A stretch of DNA of 26,531 nt from positions 1 through 26,531 of the IMG/VR virus record IMGVR_UViG_3300036715_001321. One strand, given 5' to 3'. Both the position numbers and the translations under genes were made by a program. This stretch comes from a virus. Below, piece by piece: positions 15,777 through 21,790 of this stretch; the first letter of the stretch is position 1, and each line of letters begins with the position of its first letter. The notes under the pieces were generated by a model. It ran no database searches and was not told the origin of the DNA. It saw nothing but the letters and a program-made list of their open reading frames with translations.

Positions 15777-16441
15777 CATTTCCCCTGATGCCATTTTCTC
15801 CTCCGGGTTTTGATCCGATCAGCAATGTGGTATTTTGTTCAGGGTATGACAGCGCACCTGATAGCGCCGCAGCTTACGATATATCAAGAAGCACCGCCAA
15901 TCCGAGCAGGTATGTTATCCTCACGATAGCAACCCTGAACCCGGTTACGCTTATAAGTGCAGAAATGTGGGATGGGTCAGGGGCCCATAATGCGGTGACA
16001 GTTTTCTCCGCAAGCCCGTATTCTCACTTCATAATTGGCCTCTTCCCAACTGGTTCAATCGTCACCGTTGGGGCTGTTTGGTCTTCGCATCCTTCCGGTA
16101 CGTCTGGCTCCACAGGGGTTTATTGTGCAGACAAGCTTCTAAGTACAATCCCAGTTGACAGCGCGTCCGACGTGGCATCAGCTACTACAACACTGTCTGT
16201 TATTGCCCAAGAAGGAGGGGCAATATTTGAGACAGTTTTCACGTCAGGAAGTTCAGGTTTTGGCACGCTTGGCGTACCAGCTGACGTTGCTCCGCCAGCC
16301 ATACAAACGGTGAGGAGAGGTCTTTTTGGGAGTGTTGGTGCCGGTATGGGATATGTCCCATCTACATCTGGGTCGAGCTACCCTCTTGTCGCATCTGCCC
16401 CAGTAGCCACTCTAAGAAGTGGTGTAATAGCTATACGCTAA
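15773..16441 (+). CDS. last late gene, beta-rich putative virion/fibre-tip protein
   Basis: A 222-aa protein coupled to the upstream fibre gene by an ATGA overlap. It is almost entirely short beta-prone segments rich in Ser, Thr, Gly, Ala and Val (SRYVILTIATLNPVTL, FIIGLFPTGSIVTVGAVW), with no membrane segment or catalytic motif. Its place after a fibre gene suggests a fibre tip, a fibre chaperone or a minor decoration protein; I do not recognise the family with confidence. It ends the rightward late operon: its TAA (16439-16441) overlaps the stop codon of the convergent minus-strand gene. Confidence 0.55.
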   Translation: MTFPLMPFSPPGFDPISNVVFCSGYDSAPDSAAAYDISRSTANPSRYVILTIATLNPVTLISAEMWDGSGAHNAVTVFSASPYSHFIIGLFPTGSIVTVGAVWSSHPSGTSGSTGVYCADKLLSTIPVDSASDVASATTTLSVIAQEGGAIFETVFTSGSSGFGTLGVPADVAPPAIQTVRRGLFGSVGAGMGYVPSTSGSSYPLVASAPVATLRSGVIAIR

Positions 16442-16677
16442 TCCCTTGTGGCTTTTATCTTGCCGATCCACTGGCAATTTACGGATATCATTCCGTTGCT
16501 GAAATACTCTCCGTTCTCCCTGTCGCCCTTATAGTAAAACTCTTCAACTACGATGAAGTCAGTTTCGTTTACTGCTCTCGTAAATTCCTCAATGCTTTTT
16601 GCGTTGTGACCGGCGATAATCTGGTGGACAGATCTTCCTGACTGCGCTGGCATATTCATAGTCATAACATATTTCAT
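16438..16677 (-). CDS. small protein of unknown function
   Basis: A 79-aa protein at the 3' end of the leftward operon. It starts at ATG 16677, overlapping the previous gene's stop by four bases (ATGA), which supports real coupled translation. The sequence mixes strands and helices (MKYVMTMNMPAQSG, SIEEFTRAVNETDFIVVEEFYY, GMISVNCQWIGKI), and the visible pattern looks like a small alpha/beta fold. No known motif is recognised. The local base composition is lower in GC than the structural genes. A role linked to DNA processing is inferred from the operon only. Confidence 0.55.
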   Translation of the reverse strand: MKYVMTMNMPAQSGRSVHQIIAGHNAKSIEEFTRAVNETDFIVVEEFYYKGDRENGEYFSNGMISVNCQWIGKIKATRD

Positions 16678-16922
16678 TTTTTAGCTCCATGCAGCCTGAT
16701 GATTTCAGCCTCTATATGGGGCCTGATCATATCTGGAATTTTGCTCAGAGCTTTCCTTCGATCTATTTTTGACGGCAGATCGAGGATCTCCTTTGCCCCC
16801 TCATAGATATACCAGCTGCATACTGATTGGATAGAGGCATCTTCCCCTAGCAGGGCGGTTTTCCCCCTCAATACGGCCTTAATTCGCTCGCTAGGGCGGC
16901 TACCGGGCGGCCAGATAGTCAC
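16674..16922 (-). CDS. small protein of unknown function
   Basis: An 82-aa protein. I favour a GTG start at 16922 because GGGAGG lies six bases upstream; an in-frame TTG at 16952 would give ten extra residues without a good ribosome-binding site. It overlaps the VRR-NUC gene by 23 bases and the next gene by four. The N-terminus is IWPPGSRPSERIKAVLRGK; the rest is helical with a cysteine (SVCSWYIYEGAKEIL, IPDMIRPHIEAEIIRLHG). I do not recognise it. Its coupling to nuclease and helicase genes suggests a small cofactor or DNA-metabolism accessory, which is inference. Confidence 0.5.
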   Translation of the reverse strand: MTIWPPGSRPSERIKAVLRGKTALLGEDASIQSVCSWYIYEGAKEILDLPSKIDRRKALSKIPDMIRPHIEAEIIRLHGAKK

Positions 16923-17304
16923 TAAAGGCCTCCCACGCTGCGTCAACCCCAAGGGCGATGCACACCCACGCTCCGGCGGCCTGAGCTGCCAGCAGACACG
17001 CCTCCTGCTCTTTGGCTATCTTGGACTGGGTATGGTCCCTGCGCTTCAACTCACATACGAAGGCAGGGCCGCCAAGGATGATGATGTCCGGCATCCCGGC
17101 GGTCATGCCCTCAGACTTTTCCTTGGCAGCTGTCAGGTGCGTCCTACGGCCCTCGTTGCGGGCATGGTGGGCCAGAAGACCCCATGTATCAGGGTACTGC
17201 CTGCGCAGGCGGGCAAAAAACGTGACTTGCTCCAGCGCCTCCATTGGGCATCTACCTCTGAAGCTCTGATCACCGTATACCTTAACTCCGCTCGGGAATT
17301 TCAT
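16900..17304 (-). CDS. VRR-NUC domain nuclease
   Basis: A 134-aa stand-alone nuclease of the VRR-NUC branch of the PD-(D/E)XK superfamily. ATG 17304 is chosen because GAGGAAG lies directly upstream; an in-frame ATG at 17316 has no such site. Recognisable features are the N-terminal acidic helix (MEALEQVTFFARL, 21-33), HHARNEGRR (46-54), GMTAGMPDIIIL with D73, the core CELKR with E85 and K87, and Q100 in KEQEACL. Members cleave branched or flapped DNA; the eukaryotic relative FAN1 and small phage proteins share the core. In this operon it follows the helicase and exonuclease, so resolving branched replication or recombination intermediates is a reasonable inference. The helicase stop overlaps its start by 23 bases. 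Confidence 0.85.
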   Translation of the reverse strand: MKFPSGVKVYGDQSFRGRCPMEALEQVTFFARLRRQYPDTWGLLAHHARNEGRRTHLTAAKEKSEGMTAGMPDIIILGGPAFVCELKRRDHTQSKIAKEQEACLLAAQAAGAWVCIALGVDAAWEAFSDYLAAR

Positions 17305-19072
17305 CTGCTTCCTCATTATACGCGAAAATCTGGTAAAAGCCTGTCTCGGAGTCCTTCCTGTATGTCACGGTTTTCGGAGCCTCGCCATTCAGAGACTGCA
17401 GCATCCTGAGGTCAGACCAAGCCCGAGGAAAAGTTGGAACTTTCATCACCCAAACCGTAAAGGATCTAAAAGGAGTTTTTACCTCCACCTTGTGCATATC
17501 CTTCCCTTTTTTACTTAGGCTATCGGACACCACCCAGCCGGTCACGACATCGGTCTGCATCTGCGTTGGGTCTCTCTTGAGTTGCTTAAACTCGATCTTC
17601 AGTTTTTCATTTGGGTCGACGATCTCGGATTTGCATTTGCAGCAATAGCGGGCAGCGATGTCGTTTTCCTCCATACATTTCGGGCATGGCTTGCTTGTCC
17701 AGCGATAATCGCACTGTATTAATTCTCCCCGGTAAAGCGTTTTCCCACGGCACCTACGGCCAAAATGAGAAGGCATGTATCCCCAGTCTGTCTCTATCTT
17801 GTTGCCGTCAAGGTCGACGAAATATCCGTCTTCACTTACATCATATTTATCTGGATTTGGTCTAGAACTAAAGACGTTCGTGACGTCGCAAATCGGGCAT
17901 TTGCATTCTGTTTCTCCGTTTTCCTTATCGCTTCCACGAACGGATATTTCAGGCGCAAATATGTCGCCGTCTGGACAATGACGCTCTATGTTTTCGGCAT
18001 AATCCAAGATAAGGCAGTCGTCTTTCCCGTCGCAAAGACGCAATCCTCTTCCGATTATCTGCTGCAAAAGTCCGACACTTTCTGTAGCACGAAGGATTGC
18101 AATTACATCGACATGCTCTGCGTCAAATCCTGTTGTAAGAACAGCAACATTAACAAGATATTTTATCTTGCGACGTTTGAACATTTTAAGGATATAATCC
18201 CTGTCAGTCTTTTTTGTTTCGGATGTCACAATGGCGGAAAGCTCTCTCGGCAAGCTCGCCATGCACTCATCAGCGTGCTGAACGGTTGCGGCAAAAATCA
18301 TAACGCCTTTTCGATTACAAGATTGCCGAACAATATCCTCAATAATTGAAGATGTTTTACGGCCATGGCCGTTGTATGCGCGGTCGACGTCATCCCTCTC
18401 GAATTGACCAAGTTTGTTGATCTTCATGTTGATCGTGTCGTAATGTTCAGACCCGATCTCCCCAACGATTGGTTTCGTCAGGAATTTCATGTCGATCAAT
18501 TGGTTTGCTCTTATGCGATACAGGCACTTGGCAAAATACGGGTTTTTTGTCTCCCTGTCTGATACCGGCTTACCATCAGGCCACATGCCAAATATGTACC
18601 CTGTATTCATCCGATATGGCGTGGCGGAAAGGCCGATCACTCTCAGGTTTGGATTGCGCTTGCGCATCATGTCTACAATGTATGTGATTGTCGGCGTTAT
18701 CCCATGCGCCTCGTCTATGATAACAGCTGCAAATCGACCGTCGAAACGGTCAATCTTGTTTTTGACGGTACCCGGCGTCCCAAAAACAACAGGATGCTTC
18801 AGGCTTTTCTCACCAACGCTGGCGCTAAACATGGATGCTTTAGCTCCGGTCGATTTGTATTTTTCGGCATTCTGCATGACCAGCTCTGCGCTTGGTGCCA
18901 AGCATAGGACATGCTTCCCCCTTGATATCGCGTTTATCTCGGCGGCGACGGAAGCCACGATGTGCGACTTACCAGCCCCTGTGGCAAGCTCCGCACACGC
19001 AGGTTCCGTACTTTTTCTGACCCACGACATGATCTCGTCGTGGGCCTCTCGTTGATATGGGCGGAGCGCCAT
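17282..19072 (-). CDS. SF2 DEAD/DEAH-box helicase with C-terminal zinc ribbons
   Basis: A 596-aa ATP-dependent helicase. It opens with RPYQREA (Q-like motif). Walker A is ATGAGKS (30-36), DEAH is at 120-123, GLSATP at 147-152 and motif VI QIIGRGLRL at 338-346, so both RecA-like lobes are complete. After residue 385 come cysteine pairs: C390/C392/C395, then C441, C454, C463-C466 and C477/C478/C480, which look like two zinc ribbons and may contact DNA or partners. The final 100 residues are beta-rich. Phage SF2 helicases with this plan (UvsW/RadD-like in general scheme) unwind or anneal branched DNA. It begins three bases after the exonuclease stop and overlaps the VRR-NUC gene. Its codons are more AT-rich than those of the SSB and ATPase genes in the same operon. 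Confidence 0.9.
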   Translation of the reverse strand: MALRPYQREAHDEIMSWVRKSTEPACAELATGAGKSHIVASVAAEINAISRGKHVLCLAPSAELVMQNAEKYKSTGAKASMFSASVGEKSLKHPVVFGTPGTVKNKIDRFDGRFAAVIIDEAHGITPTITYIVDMMRKRNPNLRVIGLSATPYRMNTGYIFGMWPDGKPVSDRETKNPYFAKCLYRIRANQLIDMKFLTKPIVGEIGSEHYDTINMKINKLGQFERDDVDRAYNGHGRKTSSIIEDIVRQSCNRKGVMIFAATVQHADECMASLPRELSAIVTSETKKTDRDYILKMFKRRKIKYLVNVAVLTTGFDAEHVDVIAILRATESVGLLQQIIGRGLRLCDGKDDCLILDYAENIERHCPDGDIFAPEISVRGSDKENGETECKCPICDVTNVFSSRPNPDKYDVSEDGYFVDLDGNKIETDWGYMPSHFGRRCRGKTLYRGELIQCDYRWTSKPCPKCMEENDIAARYCCKCKSEIVDPNEKLKIEFKQLKRDPTQMQTDVVTGWVVSDSLSKKGKDMHKVEVKTPFRSFTVWVMKVPTFPRAWSDLRMLQSLNGEAPKTVTYRKDSETGFYQIFAYNEEADEIPERS

Positions 19073-19075
19073 TTA

Positions 19076-19945
19076 TCAGGACAGCTTCCAGAAGCTCGAC
19101 GGCTTGCCTTTGTACTTGTCCAACTTTACGCCGGGCAAAAGCTCCTTCACGGCTGTTGCGTATGAAATAGAACCTTCCTTGTTGACCTTGGTCAGCCTGG
19201 CCCCAGACACGATGGCGTTCTTTCCTCCTGTTAGGGCAACAACCTGAGCCAGAAGCTCTTTCTTCATGGCTTCGGCCTTATCCATGTCTGCCTGAGCCTT
19301 GCGATAGGCTTTGATTAGCCTCCGGCTGGTGGCGGTGTCTATGGTGACGCGGAGGTCTTCCAGCGCCTCGCCGGGCTCCCTGATGGCCTCAAGGTATTCC
19401 TCGTAGAAGGCCCGCAGCAGCGGAACGTTCTTCGCGATCCACTCTGCGTCGTATTCGATGATCATCAAGCGATTTGCGTTCGGTGCCCACTGCCAGAAAG
19501 CCGCCCAACTGCAGTTGCAGCAAAACATCTCGATCTGCATCTGCGCGTAGTAGTGGGGTTGCTCCTCGATGCTCTTGAAGTCTTCGCCGCTTTCCAGTTT
19601 GCGCTTCCCGAAAGGACACTTGGCCTCAAAAACTCCGTCATTGCCGATGAAACCATCAGGCGACGCCCCAAGCCAATCCTCGAACATCACGAAGGACGCC
19701 TCGCGCACCTCGTTGCCGGTGGTAAGCTCATAGTCGAAGCGGGCGTCTTCCTCCATCGCCTTGCCGTAGTCAGTGGCGACATTGCCGGTAAACTCGGTCT
19801 GAACGCCGTGGAAGTCACGCACCATAGCGCGTAACACGTCAGCGCGCTTGCGGTTTGGGTCAAGGCCAAGAATTGCGCCGACATTCGACCCGGTGACGCG
19901 ACCCTTGCGCATAGCGAACCACTCAGGTGTTCCCTGCTTGACCAT
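19076..19945 (-). CDS. YqaJ-type (lambda-exonuclease-like) recombination nuclease
   Basis: A 289-aa 5'-3' exonuclease candidate of the YqaJ/lambda Exo family. Start: ATG-GAG-AAG-ATG-ATG begins at 19957, but GGAG precedes the third ATG (19945) by six bases, so I use that one. Motifs numbered from it: TPEWFAMRKGRVTGSNVGAILG (6-27), GKAMEEDARFDYE (61-73), GASPDG with D97, FEAK with E107 and K109, and YYAQMQ (132-137). These are the PD-(D/E)XK core and the glutamine motif. Such enzymes chew one strand of double-stranded ends to make ssDNA for an annealing protein. It lies in one operon with a Sak4-like ATPase and an SSB, completing a lambda Red-like set. Confidence 0.88.
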   Translation of the reverse strand: MVKQGTPEWFAMRKGRVTGSNVGAILGLDPNRKRADVLRAMVRDFHGVQTEFTGNVATDYGKAMEEDARFDYELTTGNEVREASFVMFEDWLGASPDGFIGNDGVFEAKCPFGKRKLESGEDFKSIEEQPHYYAQMQIEMFCCNCSWAAFWQWAPNANRLMIIEYDAEWIAKNVPLLRAFYEEYLEAIREPGEALEDLRVTIDTATSRRLIKAYRKAQADMDKAEAMKKELLAQVVALTGGKNAIVSGARLTKVNKEGSISYATAVKELLPGVKLDKYKGKPSSFWKLS

Positions 19946-19970
19946 CATCTTCTCCATAACATTTTATGTG

Positions 19971-19995
19971 AAAAGAGGGGGATTTCTCCCCCTCT
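19971..19995 (-). terminator. candidate intrinsic terminator/attenuator
   Basis: On the minus strand the SSB stop codon is followed by AGAGGGGG, the loop AGAAAT and CCCCCTCT, then TTT. The 8-bp stem is perfect and GC-rich, but the T-tract is short. It lies exactly between the SSB gene and the exonuclease gene, so it could reduce transcription of the downstream exonuclease, helicase and nuclease relative to the ATPase and SSB. A pure mRNA-stability hairpin is the alternative. Confidence 0.55.
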
Positions 19996-19996
19996 A

Positions 19997-20635
19997 TCAG
20001 AAAGGCAGATCGTCGTCCAAGTCGGGTCCGCCCTTGCGACCGCCCGGCGTCGAGCCGCTGCCATTTTTGGCAAGCGTCTTCTTGGTACTGGCGTCCAGCT
20101 CGGGGGCGTCAGGGATATCGGCTTTCGCTACCTTGGCTGAGACGGCGCGCACCCAGTTGTTGAATCGGGTAATGCTCGGGTCTTTCTGGTCCGGCGACTG
20201 CATGAGCATGATCATGATGCACATCTGCTTGTTCGCCAAACAAGCCATCAGTCGCTGGTCGGTCGGTTCATCGTCCTTCGCCATCAGCTTGCCGCCAGCG
20301 TTAGTGTCGATGGCCATCAGCATCTTCTTCGCCTTGGTGCGTTTTGCGGCCATTTTTGCTTCATCGGTGACACGCGGGTCATCGTCGCTCACCCAGAGGT
20401 TTTGCGTAACCTTGCGGTTCTTCAAGCTATCGGGCGCGATGACGGTCCACCTGATGGCGATGTGGCGGCCACCCCCGGTGTCCTTGTCGGCGACCCACTT
20501 GACCTCCTCGATTGCGGCCAGCGCCGTGGTGTTGTTCGGGATCGGCTCAAAATCACCACCGCCGCCATCGAAGCTCCCATCCTTAGGGGCGTCCTTCTTC
20601 AGGTCTTCGCCTTCTTCAGTCGACCAAAAACTCAT
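19997..20635 (-). CDS. SSB-like single-stranded DNA-binding protein
   Basis: A 212-aa protein. It has a beta-rich N-terminal half with strands such as ALAAIEEVKWVAD, RHIAIRWTVIAPDSLKNRK and VTQNLWVS, compatible with an OB-like or DUF669-like phage ssDNA-binding fold, then helical segments. The last residues, GPDLDDDLPF, closely resemble the acidic tip of bacterial SSB (DDDIPF), which recruits repair and replication proteins. A Gly/Ser/Lys-rich linker (191-204) precedes the tip, as in SSB. Its ATG overlaps the stop of the Sak4-like ATPase by four bases, fitting the known pairing of Sak4 recombinases with SSB. The family assignment of the folded part is tentative; the tip is plain to see. Confidence 0.72.
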   Translation of the reverse strand: MSFWSTEEGEDLKKDAPKDGSFDGGGGDFEPIPNNTTALAAIEEVKWVADKDTGGGRHIAIRWTVIAPDSLKNRKVTQNLWVSDDDPRVTDEAKMAAKRTKAKKMLMAIDTNAGGKLMAKDDEPTDQRLMACLANKQMCIMIMLMQSPDQKDPSITRFNNWVRAVSAKVAKADIPDAPELDASTKKTLAKNGSGSTPGGRKGGPDLDDDLPF

Positions 20636-21471
20636 TCTTCAGCATCCTTCTTCGGTTCGGCAGCTTTGGCCGGGGGTTTCTTCTTGGCAGTGGGTGCCGG
20701 GGGCAGGATGGAGCCGCCGGAGAGAGACGGGATAATACCCTCGAAGGGGTTCTTGCCCCACTCGACGATCAGGGGCTCGGTGATCCCGTAGCGGTTCTTG
20801 GAGACCGACGCCGCATCAGCAAGGCAGATCAGCTCGCGGGTGCCGTCAGACAGCGCCTTCTTGCGCTCTCCGTCCCCCCCCATGATGTGGGTTTCCAACC
20901 GCAGGAAGCCGACCAGATCGACATCGTCGGTGTAGTTGGGTACACCCTTGGGGTGCATGCGCAGTGAGTACGACATGTACTGCTCGCTGTCAGGTGGCGT
21001 CATCCTCACGGTATCGACGTGAGCGAGGAAGACGACGTTCATGCCCCGCCGCTGGCGAAGCACCTCGGCGGCCTTGCGCACCATCTGGTGTCGAGATGCC
21101 AGCACGTCGAAACCAGCCCCGTAGCCGCCGCAGGCCTGCTGCAGGCCGCGCCCGACTTTTTCCTTAGACAGGATGTCTTCGATGAACAGACGGTCCATGG
21201 CCGTCACGCTGTCGATCACGAGCGTTTTGTAGTCGTGATCCTCCTTCACGAGGGCGATCATCTGCTCGCGGATCTGCTCCGCGTTCGTGATCAGGGGGAA
21301 GGCCTTGACCTTCGTGCCCTTAGAGACCCCTTTCAAGCCGTCCTCCACCCTGATAAAGATGGCCCCCGGCATAGATGCTCCGATAGATGTCTTTCCGCGC
21401 CCAGCGTCTCCCAGAATGGTAATGATGGCGGGCCCGTCTTCCGGCTCCGTCACGGTATCAAGTAAGCCCAT
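20632..21471 (-). CDS. Sak4-like RecA-fold ATPase (putative annealing recombinase)
   Basis: A 279-aa single-domain ATPase of the phage AAA_24/Sak4 type. Start: ATG 21483 has no ribosome-binding site, whereas GGAGAGG lies just upstream of the in-frame ATG at 21471, so the shorter form is used. From that start, Walker A is GDAGRGKTS (21-29), Walker B is TLVIDS with D87, and VFLAHVD (147-153) is the RecA motif-3-like strand. The C-terminus is a Lys/Ala/Pro-rich tail. Known Sak4 proteins are minimal RecA-core enzymes that anneal ssDNA, often with SSB. The gene order ATPase-SSB-exonuclease supports recombination. A general phage ATPase role, for example in replication, remains possible. It is the first gene of the leftward operon. 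Confidence 0.78.
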   Translation of the reverse strand: MGLLDTVTEPEDGPAIITILGDAGRGKTSIGASMPGAIFIRVEDGLKGVSKGTKVKAFPLITNAEQIREQMIALVKEDHDYKTLVIDSVTAMDRLFIEDILSKEKVGRGLQQACGGYGAGFDVLASRHQMVRKAAEVLRQRRGMNVVFLAHVDTVRMTPPDSEQYMSYSLRMHPKGVPNYTDDVDLVGFLRLETHIMGGDGERKKALSDGTRELICLADAASVSKNRYGITEPLIVEWGKNPFEGIIPSLSGGSILPPAPTAKKKPPAKAAEPKKDAEE

Positions 21472-21483
21472 TGGCCTCTCCAT

Positions 21484-21575
21484 AAATCAACTACAACGAT
21501 GTTGACATTAGGCGTATCAACATGCCACTGTCAACAGGCAAAGCGAAATTCAAGGCACATACCAAATGTTGACAC
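21484..21575. promoter_or_regulatory. divergent control region with GTTGA/TCAAC boxes
   Basis: The gap between the leftward recombination operon and the rightward HTH gene contains five copies of GTTGA in either orientation: 21487-21491 (-), 21501-21505 (+), 21517-21521 (-), 21531-21535 (-) and 21568-21572 (+). The first four are centred 14-16 bases apart. Fuller forms are TGTTGACA at 21500-21507, its complement at 21529-21536, and again at 21567-21574 over the HTH start codon. ATGTTGA and TCAACAT (21499-21505, 21517-21523) form a perfect inverted repeat. On the minus strand, TTGACA (21534-21529) could be a -35 box, with a weak TAATGT 18 bases further on. Operators for the adjacent HTH protein are the likely function. 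Confidence 0.6.
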
Positions 21576-21787
21576 CATCTACCGAGATCCGCATAGCAGT
21601 TGATGCCCAGATGTCTCGCATTCGTGAGGCACTGAAAGATCACAAGAACAAACGCGCCGTAGCTCGGGCAACCGGCCTCCATGAGAACACTGTTCGCAAC
21701 ATCGCAAACGGACTTGGGCCTTGCCCATCAAATCGCACGATCAAGAAACTTGAGGGGCATCTTTTCCCGTCTCCCGCGAGGGGATAA
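21566..21787 (+). CDS. helix-turn-helix transcriptional regulator
   Basis: A 73-aa protein with a helix-turn-helix at about 28-50 (KRAVARATGLHENTVRNIAN), followed by GPCPSNRTIKKLEGHLF, a form typical of small phage Cro/repressor-like HTH proteins. It is the first gene of the rightward early operon and stands opposite the recombination operon. Its ATG lies within one of the GTTGAC boxes (21567-21574), so binding there could repress its own expression. The ribosome-binding site is weak (CAAGG about 11 bases upstream), so low-level synthesis is plausible. Whether it controls lysis-lysogeny or only early timing cannot be told; no integrase is seen in the window. Confidence 0.75.
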   Translation: MLTPSTEIRIAVDAQMSRIREALKDHKNKRAVARATGLHENTVRNIANGLGPCPSNRTIKKLEGHLFPSPARG

Positions 21788-21790
21788 GGA

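Noticed and set aside
17765-18349. A 194-codon plus-strand frame opposite the helicase, with hydrophobic stretches
   Set aside because: The helicase motifs lie on the other strand. The hydrophobic look comes from reverse complements of charged AT-rich codons, and no ribosome-binding site was seen.
21484-21565. Replication origin within the divergent gap
   Set aside because: The repeats are short boxes suited to operators; no AT-rich unwinding element or long iterons were seen. An origin remains possible elsewhere.
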